52,147 bases of DNA from Myxococcales bacterium (GTDB taxonomy: Bacteria > Myxococcota_A > Polyangia > JAAYKL01). The DNA lies in the NCBI GenBank assembly GCA_012522445.1, contig JAAYKL010000105.1, forward strand, positions 1 to 52,147. The letters run 5' to 3'. The notes under the pieces are model-generated. The model was not told where the DNA came from and ran no database searches. It saw nothing but the letters and a program-made list of their open reading frames with translations. Shown here piece after piece: positions 16,332 to 25,116 of this stretch. The number at the start of each line of letters is the position of its first letter. Position 1 is the first letter of the stretch. Position numbers and translations under genes: made by a program.

Positions 16332-18186
16332 TGCCAACACCTGGCAACAAAAATACAAAGAGCTAATCGTCACCGCCGAAGAGGCCGTGCAGCGCATCAA
16401 GCCCGGACACCGCGTCTTCATCGGCACCGGCTGCGCGCAACCCGAAACCCTGGTCGCCGCCATGGTGGCCAACGCCGCCAATCTCGCCGACACCGAAATC
16501 ATCCACTCGCTCACCCTGGGACAAGCCCCCTACGCCGACCCGGCCTTGGCGCGCAACTTCCGGGTCAACAGCTTCTTCATCTCCGACAACGTGCGCCCCG
16601 CCATCCAAGAGGGCCTGGGCGATTACACCCCCATCTCCCAGTCCGATGTCCCGCGCCTGTTCTGCTCTGGGCGCCTGCCCCTCGACGTCGCCTTGGTGCA
16701 GGTGTCGCCTCCCGACGACAAGGGCATGTGCAGCCTAGGCATCTCGGTCGACATCGTTAAGTCGGCCATCGCCAACGCCCGCCGCGTCATCGCCGAGGTC
16801 AACCCGCAGATGCCGCGCACCCACGGCGCCAGCACGGTCAACATCTACGACTTTGATCTGCTCGTGCCCGTCGACCTCCCCCTCATCGAATACACCGCGC
16901 CAAAACCCACCGAGGTGCACCAAAAAATCGGCGAATACGTCGCGGCCCTCGTCGACGACGGCGCCACCATCGGCTTTGGCATCGGCACCATTACCGCGTC
17001 CGTCATCTCGTTTCTCAAAACCAAAAAGCACCTGGGCATCCACACCGAGATGTTCACCGACGCCATGATCGACCTCGTGGAATCCGGCGCCATCGACGGC
17101 CGGCACAAGAGCCGCGACCGGGGCAAAATCGTCACCTCGTTTTGCGTGGGCACCCAAAAGCTCTACGACTACATCGACAACAATCCGCTGTTTGCGTTTC
17201 ACCCCACCGAGTACGTCAACGATCCCCTGGTCATCGGCAGCCAGCACAAGCAGGTGTCCATCAACTCCGCCCTCAAGGTCGACCTCACCGGACAAATCTG
17301 CGCCGACTCCCTGGGCACCAGTTTTTATTCGGGCATCGGCGGCCAAACCGATTTCATCCGCGGCGCCGCTCGCAGCATCGACGGCAAGGCCATCATCGCG
17401 CTGCCGTCCACCGCGCAAAACGGCACTGTCTCGCGCATCGTCCCCATCCTCGACGACGGCGCTGGCGTGGTCACCACCCGCGGCGATGTGCACTACGTGG
17501 TCACCGAGTACGGCGTGGCCTACCTGCACGGCAAAAGCGTCGAAGCGCGCGCCATCGCCCTCATCTCCATCGCGCACCCGGACTTCCGCGCCGAGCTGAT
17601 GCGCCAGGCCGTGACCCACCGCTACGTGCGCCCCGATTATGCCGGCATCGAGAGCAAAATCCTCGTGGGGCCGCCGGAGTACAAAACCTCCCACCTGCTC
17701 GGCGACGGCACGATGCTCACGTTTCGCCCCATGCACCCCACCGACGAGTCCCGCTTAAACGAGCTGTTTTACGCGCTCTCCAAAAAGTCGATCTACCACC
17801 GCTTCATGTCGAAGATCCGCTTTCTGCAGCGCAAAGAAATTCAAAACCTCGTCTTCGTCAACCACCGCACCGACGTCGCCATCGTGGCCACGGTGCCCGA
17901 GTCCTACGGCGAGGACATCGTCGCCATCGGCCGCTACTACCTCGACCAAAAAACCAACATGGCCGAGCTGAGCTTTGTCGTGCGCGACGCCTGGCAAAAC
18001 CGGGGCATCGGCAGCGCCCTGTTCCGGCACCTCTCGATTATCGCCAAGCGCAACGGCATCGCCGGGTTCACCGCCGAACTCACCCAAGACAATCTGCCCA
18101 TGCAGCGCATCCTCAACAACGGCGCCAACGACGTCTCCTACAAGGCCAACGAAAACGTCTTTAGCTTCGTCATTCGCTTCACCTGA
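16324..18186 (+). CDS. Acetyl-CoA hydrolase/CoA-transferase fused to GNAT acetyltransferase
   Basis: A 620-residue fusion. Residues about 10-435 are a family I CoA-transferase (4-hydroxybutyrate / acetyl-CoA hydrolase type): GTGCAQPE near the start, GIGGQTDFIRGA near 340, and VVTEYGVAYLHG near 390 with the conserved catalytic-type glutamate. From about 460 to the end is a GNAT N-acetyltransferase with the acetyl-CoA loop QNRGIGSALFRHL. The start is ATG 16324, eight bases inside the upstream acyl-CoA synthetase; a longer frame from 16177 is a shadow. The pairing of an acyl-CoA maker, a CoA-transferase and an acetyltransferase suggests feedback by lysine acetylation, as known for Pat-type proteins; that is inference. 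Confidence 0.9.
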   Translation: MSDANTWQQKYKELIVTAEEAVQRIKPGHRVFIGTGCAQPETLVAAMVANAANLADTEIIHSLTLGQAPYADPALARNFRVNSFFISDNVRPAIQEGLGDYTPISQSDVPRLFCSGRLPLDVALVQVSPPDDKGMCSLGISVDIVKSAIANARRVIAEVNPQMPRTHGASTVNIYDFDLLVPVDLPLIEYTAPKPTEVHQKIGEYVAALVDDGATIGFGIGTITASVISFLKTKKHLGIHTEMFTDAMIDLVESGAIDGRHKSRDRGKIVTSFCVGTQKLYDYIDNNPLFAFHPTEYVNDPLVIGSQHKQVSINSALKVDLTGQICADSLGTSFYSGIGGQTDFIRGAARSIDGKAIIALPSTAQNGTVSRIVPILDDGAGVVTTRGDVHYVVTEYGVAYLHGKSVEARAIALISIAHPDFRAELMRQAVTHRYVRPDYAGIESKILVGPPEYKTSHLLGDGTMLTFRPMHPTDESRLNELFYALSKKSIYHRFMSKIRFLQRKEIQNLVFVNHRTDVAIVATVPESYGEDIVAIGRYYLDQKTNMAELSFVVRDAWQNRGIGSALFRHLSIIAKRNGIAGFTAELTQDNLPMQRILNNGANDVSYKANENVFSFVIRFT

Positions 18187-18246
18187 AAACGCCCAACGCG
18201 TCCTTTCACAAACATGCGGCACAGGGTATAACCCCAGTTCATCACC

Positions 18247-19605
18247 ATGCTGTTATTTATACTGACCACCTTGCCCCTGCTCATCGCGCCCTTTGCCGTG
18301 CGCTTCTTCGAACGCCGCAGCGCCTTCTTGCCCGCGCTGGACGCCTTTGTCCTCGTGTCGGTGGGCGGCATCGTGCTGTTGCACATCTTGCCCCACATCG
18401 TCTCCCATGGCGGGCTGTGGGCCCTGGGCGCGGTGGCCATCGGTCTCCTGCTCCCCTTTGTCATCGAGCACCACTTTCACCGCACCACCCACAACCTGGC
18501 CTGGGTGGCCATTCCGGCTGCCATCGCCTTGGCGCTCCACGGCATCATCGACGGCATGGCCGTGGCCGCCGGTGATCTCCAAGTCGAAAACGGCCGCCTG
18601 CTCTTCTTGGGGGTGCTCTTCCACCGCCTCCCCGAGGGCATGGGCATCTGGTGGTTTGCCTCCCGCGCCACCAGCACCCGCGGCGCCGCGATGGTCATGG
18701 CCATCCCCATCGTGTTCTCCTTCTTGGGCTTCATCGCGCCCCACTTCAGCGAGGCCCTGCTCGAAGGCCAAACCTGGACTTTGCTGCAGGCCGTGCTCTT
18801 TGGTTCGCTCATCCACGTGCTCGTCCACGACGCCCTCCCCGGCGGCGCGACGCCCCCCAAGACCCGCATCCAATTCAGCGCCCTCTTCGGCACCCTCCTC
18901 GCCGCGGGCCTGCTCGTCTTGCTCGCCCAGCTCACCCACGGCTGCGCCCACGGTGGACACGAGCACGGACACGACCACGCGCACCACAGCGCCGCCGAAA
19001 CCTTTTGGGCCCTCATCATCCACAGCGCCCTGCCGGCCCTGGTCGGCCTGCTCCTGCTCACCGGTGGCAACTGGTTGCTCATGCGCCGCCCCACCAAGCC
19101 CCAGGCCAAACCCAACGCATACGCCCAAACCGCCATCGCCGCGCTGCGCACCTTCTTGCTCCTGTCCCCGGTTGGCTATGCCCTGTTCGGATTGCCCCAC
19201 ATGCTGGCGCCCACCCTCTTCGCCGCCCTGCTGGCCGCGTTGGTCGCGCTAATTTTCAGCCGCCACACGCCGCACGATCACTGCCCGGACTGCCACAAAC
19301 CGGTCGCGATATTGCCCCGCCCCAAGCCCAACGCGTCCTTTACCCCGCTGCAGGCGTTGCACCAATCGGCAGCACAGGGCTTGCCGTGGCTGCTCACGCT
19401 CTTCGGATTGGTGGCGCTGCTGGCCGATCCTTTTCACCTGCCCATCGACAGCGTCATTCATTACGGCACCGACATCCCCATGCTGGCCTGGATTTCGGCG
19501 GTGCTGCTGGGCCTGTCCAGCCTCTACTTCATCGTGATGCACGGCATCCGCGGCTTTTTGTGGCCGGTGTTTCACTTTCACCACCCGGGCCGCAACGACC
19601 ACTAA
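18247..19605 (+). CDS. ZIP-like metal transporter or permease, long form
   Basis: A 452-residue polytopic membrane protein. Two helices carry the histidine-containing motifs typical of ZIP (ZRT/IRT) metal transporters: LHGIIDGMAVAAG near residue 98 and FHRLPEGMGIWW near 128. A His-rich loop (GGHEHGHDHAHH) lies near 240, in line with zinc, iron or other divalent metal handling. It is longer than usual ZIPs (about 260-300): the extra C-terminal 200 residues add helices and a CPDC motif near 345, which may form an additional membrane domain. The metal is not determinable. It follows the acyl-CoA genes by 60 bases without an obvious strong ribosome site. Confidence 0.7.
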   Translation: MLLFILTTLPLLIAPFAVRFFERRSAFLPALDAFVLVSVGGIVLLHILPHIVSHGGLWALGAVAIGLLLPFVIEHHFHRTTHNLAWVAIPAAIALALHGIIDGMAVAAGDLQVENGRLLFLGVLFHRLPEGMGIWWFASRATSTRGAAMVMAIPIVFSFLGFIAPHFSEALLEGQTWTLLQAVLFGSLIHVLVHDALPGGATPPKTRIQFSALFGTLLAAGLLVLLAQLTHGCAHGGHEHGHDHAHHSAAETFWALIIHSALPALVGLLLLTGGNWLLMRRPTKPQAKPNAYAQTAIAALRTFLLLSPVGYALFGLPHMLAPTLFAALLAALVALIFSRHTPHDHCPDCHKPVAILPRPKPNASFTPLQALHQSAAQGLPWLLTLFGLVALLADPFHLPIDSVIHYGTDIPMLAWISAVLLGLSSLYFIVMHGIRGFLWPVFHFHHPGRNDH

Positions 19606-19651
19606 CCCCGGCTGCGCGACGCCTTAACAACCACTCGCCCCGGCTGCGCGA
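19606..19651. repeat. 14-bp direct repeat after the transporter gene
   Basis: CCCCGGCTGCGCGA occurs at 19606-19619 and again at 19638-19651. No mobile element or tRNA is next to it, so this is probably a small local duplication. Confidence 0.5.
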
Positions 19652-19728
19652 TTTCTTTTTTTCGCCAAGCGAGCTATATTGCCCCTTCCAACCCATAACC
19701 GCCCCCTGGGCCACACCGGAGGTCATCC

Positions 19729-20067
19729 ATGTCAAAATTTCTCTTTTACGGTATGAGCGGCGAAAAAATGTGCTTCAACCACACGCTCCTCAACGCCCTG
19801 CAGCTCGCTGAAGCGGGCGCCGAAGTCAAAATCATCTTCGAGGGCGCCTCGGTCAAACTGGTCCCGGTCTTCGAAGAGGAAAACCAGCCCCTCTACCGCA
19901 AGGCCAAGGAAAAAGGCCTCATCGCCGGTATTTGCCTCGCCTGCTCCAAGGTGATGGGCGTCTACGACCAAAACGTCGCCTCGGGCCTCCCCATGCTCGA
20001 CGACATGTCCGGACACGCCGGGGTCAAGCCCTACACCGACGCCGGCTACCAGGTGATTAGCCTCTAA
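19729..20067 (+). CDS. DsrE-family cytoplasmic protein
   Basis: A 112-residue protein of the DsrE/DsrF-like fold. It has an early MSKFLFYGMSG strand, then NHTLLNALQLAEAGAEV, and a CLACSK motif (CxxC-like) near residue 66 where sulfur-relay DsrE proteins place a reactive cysteine. LDDMSGH and the C-terminal YTDAGYQVISL also match uncharacterised DsrE-like cytoplasmic proteins. The cysteines could carry persulfide sulfur, but no dsr or tus partner genes are nearby. GGAGG precedes the ATG. Confidence 0.82.
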   Translation: MSKFLFYGMSGEKMCFNHTLLNALQLAEAGAEVKIIFEGASVKLVPVFEEENQPLYRKAKEKGLIAGICLACSKVMGVYDQNVASGLPMLDDMSGHAGVKPYTDAGYQVISL

Positions 20068-20107
20068 AGACACACCCGCATCCGCGTCTCCCCGCCGCCA
20101 AATCCCA

Positions 20108-20135
20108 TTGCAAAACCAGCCCACAGCGCTATACT
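20108..20135 (+). promoter_or_regulatory. Sigma70-type promoter for the Pro/His-rich membrane protein
   Basis: TTGCAA, 16-base spacer, TATACT: both hexamers are near consensus. The predicted leader is about 125 bases and contains the ACGAC-CGGTGT-GTCGT hairpin at 20170-20185. Confidence 0.55.
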
Positions 20136-20169
20136 TACAATAAAAAAATACGCGTAAATTGTAATTTCA

Positions 20170-20185
20170 ACGACCGGTGTGTCGT
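20170..20185 (+). promoter_or_regulatory. Hairpin/dyad containing CGACCGGTGTG
   Basis: ACGAC, CGGTGT, GTCGT forms a 5-bp stem in the leader of the next gene. The same CGACCGGTGTG word occurs in a dyad at 27538-27557 in another promoter region. Confidence 0.35.
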
Positions 20186-20266
20186 GCTGCGAACCATGCC
20201 CATGCGGAGTTTGGGCAAGCCCTGGTAACCGTTGGCCGATACCGCCAGAACATAAAAGGAGGCAAA

Positions 20267-21886
20267 ATGAGCGACCCAAAACAACCGCCAAATCCCGCCA
20301 CGGGGCGCAGCGCCGCCGAAATCCTTGCCTCGCTCAGCGCATCGGCGGCTCCACGGGGGGCCACCCCACCCGATCCCGCACCGCCGCCACCGGACACACC
20401 GCCAGGGGAAGTGTCGCCACCGCCGCCACCGGACACACCGCCAGGGGAAGTGTCGCCACCGCCGCCACCGGACACACCGCCACCGCACGTCTCGCCGCCT
20501 TCGTCCCAAAAAACACTGCGACAGTTCATCCTCCTATTCGCCACTTTGACCGTGATCGTGCTCTTGGTCTTTGCGGTCACCCAATCGAATACTTTCGAAC
20601 ATGTCCTCGAAGACATGACGGGCAAGGGCGTGTCATTTGGGACGGGCGGCACCCCGGGAAAGGCGTCGAGAACCGCCTCTCAGTCGAGCGGGCACTCTAG
20701 CGGGCACGCTGTCGGGCATTCTAGCGGGCATTCTGGCGGGCACTCTGGCGGGCATGCTGCAGCGCGACATGACGCATCGGGTTACGGCGCCAACGATGGC
20801 GGACATGCGGGCATGGCTTCCGCCAGCAACGCGCCGGCCTCGCTGCGAGATATTTGGAAGCCCGGCAACCGTTGGGTGTATCGCTACCAACGCACCTCTG
20901 TAAACAGCGGCGAAGACGAAGTGGCCCCCATTGAGTACTATATGGTGCGCGAGGTCGAGTCCGCCGTTGAGGACGCGGAATCGGGTCGGCTGATGGTGGC
21001 CTTGGCGCAGACCGGCGGCGCCATGCCGGACAAAACGATCAAGTACCTGGTCGACGACGATTGCGTTCGCCGCGCCGACGCCAAAAACAGTCCGGTGTTC
21101 TGCCGCGAAGGCGCCACCCGCACCAGCATTTACGCGGTCGATCAATCGTGGCCGGTGGAGGCCTTTACCCACCAAACGATGACGGTTCATTTTCACCGCG
21201 AGATGGGCATCGTGCAGTGGGAGGTCAAGCCCCCAAGGGGCACCCGCGAAGTGACCCACACCATGGTGGGATATCGCATTAACGACGAGAGTGACGGCGA
21301 CATCGATCGCGAAACCGTCTCTTGTTACTGGAGCCAAAACGTCAACTTTGAAAAGGCCAACGACAAGGTGCATTTGTTGCTTCCGAATACCCCCGAGGCC
21401 TACTTGGCGGCCCGCGAGGGCTTGCACGAAGAGCGGCTCTGGCGATTGCAAACCAGGGTGCTCTCCCCCAACGACAAAGCCCGCGTCCTGCTCCTTACGA
21501 ACACCCGCCGCACCGCCGTGGCGTTCATCAACCGCAAGGGCGACATCCTCTGGTCCGAGTCTTACACGGGCAATGGCCGCTGGATCAAAGTCGGCCAAGA
21601 CACCAACGACGAGATCACCATGGCCGCCATTGGCATTGAAAACGGCCGCAACACCGACATCGTGCTCCTAAACCGCGAGGGCCGCGACGCTGCGGGCATG
21701 CACTTTAGCGTCCCCACAGGATCTGGCGAACCCGCCGACGCGCAAATGCTCGCCTCGCCCGATTTTTGTTATCTGCGCCTCGCCCAGGTCGAAGATCAAA
21801 CCAGCCAATGCGCCGACCTGCGCCTGAATTGGCCGCAACGCAGCGCCACGCGCCTCCGCGGAACCCTTTCGTTCACCAAACGCTAA
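20267..21886 (+). CDS. Membrane protein with Pro-rich repeats and His/Ser/Gly linker
   Basis: A 539-residue protein of unknown role. The cytoplasmic N-terminus (about 30-105) is proline-rich with PPDTPPGEVSPPP units. One membrane helix spans about 115-137 (FILLFATLTVIVLLVFAVT). A histidine-rich GHS linker (about 170-195; GHSSGHAVGHSSGHSGG) follows and could bind metal. The periplasmic remainder has a first beta-rich domain (WKPGNRWVYRYQRT onward), a type seen in proteins that measure or modify secreted signals, and a C-terminal part of about 180 residues resembling a beta-sandwich. ATG 20267 is chosen because AAAGGAGG precedes it. No enzyme motif is recognised. Confidence 0.75.
   Translation: MSDPKQPPNPATGRSAAEILASLSASAAPRGATPPDPAPPPPDTPPGEVSPPPPPDTPPGEVSPPPPPDTPPPHVSPPSSQKTLRQFILLFATLTVIVLLVFAVTQSNTFEHVLEDMTGKGVSFGTGGTPGKASRTASQSSGHSSGHAVGHSSGHSGGHSGGHAAARHDASGYGANDGGHAGMASASNAPASLRDIWKPGNRWVYRYQRTSVNSGEDEVAPIEYYMVREVESAVEDAESGRLMVALAQTGGAMPDKTIKYLVDDDCVRRADAKNSPVFCREGATRTSIYAVDQSWPVEAFTHQTMTVHFHREMGIVQWEVKPPRGTREVTHTMVGYRINDESDGDIDRETVSCYWSQNVNFEKANDKVHLLLPNTPEAYLAAREGLHEERLWRLQTRVLSPNDKARVLLLTNTRRTAVAFINRKGDILWSESYTGNGRWIKVGQDTNDEITMAAIGIENGRNTDIVLLNREGRDAAGMHFSVPTGSGEPADAQMLASPDFCYLRLAQVEDQTSQCADLRLNWPQRSATRLRGTLSFTKR
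20381..20482 (+). repeat. 39-bp tandem repeat (Pro-rich segment)
   Basis: Two complete 39-base units starting at 20381 and 20420 are identical, with a partial third from 20459. Each unit encodes 13 residues rich in proline. Frame is preserved on copy change. Confidence 0.85.
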
Positions 21887-22055
21887 TCTGCACCCGCCAC
21901 CGTCGGGCTTGCTTGCCGCAAAATCACCGCCCAAAACCGCCGCAGAACACCCCAGCCAAAATCGCCGTCGCGGCGGACGCTCCCCGCACTCCACCGTTGT
22001 ATCAGCACAGGTTGAATGTTACTTGTAATGCCAGGACCTATTGAGGGCTGATCAA

Positions 22056-22589
22056 ATGCCGAAACTGTTTCACCCATACCTGCAACTGCGCAACCGCACC
22101 GACCGCTTTGTCGAGTCGGTCACGGCCCGCTACGCCGACCAAATCGTCTGCCGCGCCGGCTGCGCCGATTGCTGCCAGGCCGGGCTCACCGTCACCATGG
22201 TGGAGGCCGCCATCGTCGGCGCCGCCCTCAACCTCTCCACCGATCGCATCTTCTTGCAGGCGGGCCAAACGCCCCTACGCACCACCGGCTCCTGCGTCCT
22301 GCTCGACGCCAAGCGCCACTGCCGCATCTACGAAGCCCGCCCCTTGGTCTGCCGCACCCAGGGCATGCCCCTGCTGCTCCCAGAGGCCACCACCATCTCC
22401 GTCTGCGAATTGAATTTCATCGACATGGCACCCCACCAGTCAGCGGTGCTCAACACCGAAAACCTCGACGCCGCGCTGTTTGCCGCCAACCTCGACTATT
22501 GCCAAAAAAACGGACTCTCTCCCATGACAAGGGTCCCCCTCGATCGCCTGGCGCAGCTCGCCGGCATCGACATCCCAAAGCCCACCTGA
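22056..22589 (+). CDS. YkgJ-type cysteine-cluster protein
   Basis: A 177-residue protein of the YkgJ/zinc-iron-chelating family. It has the cluster CRAGCADCC near residue 32 (CxxxCxxCC), then CVLLDAKRHCRIYEARPLVCR, in which further cysteines complete a putative metal site, and a last conserved Cys in VCELNF. Such proteins probably bind Zn or an Fe-S cluster, but their role is not established. ATG 22056 is preferred over TTG 22041, which overlaps the GAGGG ribosome site. The gene ends 18 bases before rnr. Confidence 0.82.
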   Translation: MPKLFHPYLQLRNRTDRFVESVTARYADQIVCRAGCADCCQAGLTVTMVEAAIVGAALNLSTDRIFLQAGQTPLRTTGSCVLLDAKRHCRIYEARPLVCRTQGMPLLLPEATTISVCELNFIDMAPHQSAVLNTENLDAALFAANLDYCQKNGLSPMTRVPLDRLAQLAGIDIPKPT

Positions 22590-22607
22590 ACGAACGACAA
22601 AAACTGA

Positions 22608-25016
22608 ATGAACGACAAAAAACGCACCCCATCTCGCCGCGCACCGAGGCCACAAACCGCTAAGCGCACATCCAAACGCGCGTCCCAGCGCCCCACCCGC
22701 TCCCCGGCGCGACGCACCGAAACCCAGGGACACACCAGCGAGGACTACAGCCGCGAAATCCTACAGTACCTCCTCACGCACAACCCAGGCATGGTCAAAC
22801 CCCGTGCCCTGGCGCGGCAAATGCGCATCGACGAAGAGGACTACGCCACCTTTCGCAGTGCCTACAAACAGCTCCGCGACGCCGGGCGCATCCTGCGCGG
22901 CACGGGCAAGGCCCTCACCCTGCCCGCGGGCGACACCACCATCTTGGGCCGCTTCCACCTCAACGAGCGCGGCTTCGGCTTCGTGACCCCCAACGAGCCC
23001 ACCAGCAACAGCGATCTCTTCATCCCTGCGGGGCGCACCGCCGGGGCGGTCACCGGCGACCTGGTCGTGGCGCGCATCCTCACCGACGACAGCGCCGAAC
23101 CGCGCCCCAGGCAAAGCGGGGAGATCATCGAGATCCAACAGCGCGGCAACACGCGCATCGTGGGCACCCTGCAAAAAACCCCCTCCGCCTGGGTGGTCAT
23201 CCCCGACGGCCGCACGTTCTTCTCGCCGGTCCTCATCCGCGACGTCAGCCCCGACCGGTTCCGCCCTGGCGCCAAGGTGCAGGCCGACATTATCTGGTAT
23301 CCGCCGGCGGGCGAAAAAAGCCTGCCCGAAGGCATCATCGCCGCCCATTGGGGACAGAGCGGAGAACCCGCCGCCGAAATACAGGCCGTCATGGCCGCCC
23401 ATGGCCTCGAGGCCGAATTCTCCCCCGAAGCCGATCGCGAGGCCCGCGAGCGCGCCGCTGCCTTCGACCCCGACGACGCCCCGGGCCGCGAAGACTGGAC
23501 CTCCCTAACGATCTGCACCATCGACCCGGACACCGCCCGCGACTACGACGACGCCATCAGCCTCGACCCCCTGCCCAAGGGCGGCGTGCGCCTGGGCGTG
23601 CACATCGCCGACGTGTCGCACTTCGTCGTCCCGGGCACACCGCTCGACGAGACGGCCTACGCCCGCGGGTCCAGCGTGTACTTTCCGCGCTTCGTGGTGC
23701 CCATGCTCCCCGCCGTGCTCTCCAACGGGGTGTGCTCGCTGCAGGCCGGGGTGCGCCGCTTTGCCCTCAGCGCCTTCATCGACTACGACAAGTCCGGGCA
23801 CGTGATGAGCACGCGCTTTTGCGAATCGGTCATCCGCTCGACGGCCCGCCTCACCTACGCCGAGGCCCAGGGCATCATCGACGGCGGCCACGCCCATGCC
23901 GATCCCAAAATCAACGACCTGGTGCGCCGCATGCACACCCTGGCGCAGCACATCGAAGCGCGCCGCAACGCCGCGGGCATGCTCCACCTCGACCTGCCCG
24001 AAATCGAACTCATCCTCGATGACGACGGCCGCGTGACCGGGGCCCAACCCGTGGCCAACGAGTACACCCACAAAATCATCGAGATGTTCATGGTCGAGGC
24101 CAACGAGGCCGCCGCCGCCCGCTTTCGCCGCCTCGAGATCCCCCTCATCCGCCGCATCCACCCGCGCCCGGACAGCGACGCCATGCGCCAGCTCAGCCTC
24201 TTCGTCAAAGCCTGCGGCCACACCCTGTCGGAGTCCCCCACGCTGCACGACCTCCAGCGCCTCATCGCCGAGGTCGCGGACACCCCCGAGTCCTACGCCG
24301 TCAACCTGGCGGTGCTGCGCGCCTTTCAGCGGGCCACCTACTCCATCGACGAAGAGGGGCACTTCGCCCTGGCCAGCGCCGATTACTGCCACTTCACCAG
24401 CCCCATCCGCCGCTACCCCGACCTCATGGTCCACCGCGCCACCAAGGCCCTGCTGCGCCAAACCCTGCGCCCGGGCAGCGACGACATCGACACCGAAGCC
24501 CTACAGCGCGACGCCGATTTCCTCTCCACCCGCGAGCGCATCGCCCAGGCCGCCGAGGTCGAACTGCGCCTCGTCTTGGTGCTGCTGCACCTGGCCGAAA
24601 AAAAAGGCGAGACCTTCCGCGGCGTCATCACCGGCGTGGCGGACTTCGGCATCTTCGTGCAAACCCCGCAATTCCTCATCGAGGGCCTCATTCGCCTCTC
24701 GGCCCTGGGGGACGACTGGTGGGAGGTCATGCCCACCGAGGGAAGGGTGCGCGGCGACATCTCGGGCCGGGTCTTCCGCATCGGCGACACCTTAGAAGTG
24801 CGCATCGACGGCGTCGACTTGCCGCGGCGCCAGTTGCTGCTCTCCTTGGCGGATGCCCCGCCCAAAACGGCCCCGGCCAAAAAGACCGCGCAGGGCGACG
24901 ACAAGCCCACGCGGGGCGACAACAAGCCCACGCGGGGCAAGCGGACGGCGCCAAAATCCAGAGCTGTGCCGCGAAAAAAGGCCCTCCCAGGCCGGCGCAC
25001 CAAGCGCAAACCCTAA
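22608..25016 (+). CDS. Ribonuclease R
   Basis: An 802-residue processive 3'-5' exoribonuclease of the RNase II/R family, which degrades structured RNA and takes part in rRNA quality control and stress decay. The basic N-terminal tail (residues 1-45) precedes a helix-turn-helix-like region and cold-shock domains (about 95-250). The catalytic domain (about 295-620) carries TIDPDTARDYDDAISL with the Mg-binding aspartates. Late motifs YCHFTSPIRRYPDLMVHR and an S1 domain (about 660-745, GVITGVADFGIFVQ) complete it. A lysine/arginine-rich C-terminal tail helps RNA binding. Length and order are typical. Confidence 0.95.
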   Translation: MNDKKRTPSRRAPRPQTAKRTSKRASQRPTRSPARRTETQGHTSEDYSREILQYLLTHNPGMVKPRALARQMRIDEEDYATFRSAYKQLRDAGRILRGTGKALTLPAGDTTILGRFHLNERGFGFVTPNEPTSNSDLFIPAGRTAGAVTGDLVVARILTDDSAEPRPRQSGEIIEIQQRGNTRIVGTLQKTPSAWVVIPDGRTFFSPVLIRDVSPDRFRPGAKVQADIIWYPPAGEKSLPEGIIAAHWGQSGEPAAEIQAVMAAHGLEAEFSPEADREARERAAAFDPDDAPGREDWTSLTICTIDPDTARDYDDAISLDPLPKGGVRLGVHIADVSHFVVPGTPLDETAYARGSSVYFPRFVVPMLPAVLSNGVCSLQAGVRRFALSAFIDYDKSGHVMSTRFCESVIRSTARLTYAEAQGIIDGGHAHADPKINDLVRRMHTLAQHIEARRNAAGMLHLDLPEIELILDDDGRVTGAQPVANEYTHKIIEMFMVEANEAAAARFRRLEIPLIRRIHPRPDSDAMRQLSLFVKACGHTLSESPTLHDLQRLIAEVADTPESYAVNLAVLRAFQRATYSIDEEGHFALASADYCHFTSPIRRYPDLMVHRATKALLRQTLRPGSDDIDTEALQRDADFLSTRERIAQAAEVELRLVLVLLHLAEKKGETFRGVITGVADFGIFVQTPQFLIEGLIRLSALGDDWWEVMPTEGRVRGDISGRVFRIGDTLEVRIDGVDLPRRQLLLSLADAPPKTAPAKKTAQGDDKPTRGDNKPTRGKRTAPKSRAVPRKKALPGRRTKRKP

Positions 25017-25116
25017 AGCATTCACCGTCCGGCCAAGCGCCAAGCGCAGGACCCCATTTCCCCGAGACACGGCAGGCACAACAGTGCCGAACGGGAACTG
25101 GCCATGTGGGCGGTGG

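Noticed and set aside
19606..19651. 14-bp direct repeat as an insertion-target duplication or att site
   Set aside because: No mobile gene, inverted ends or tRNA lies between or beside the copies; only 18 bases separate them.
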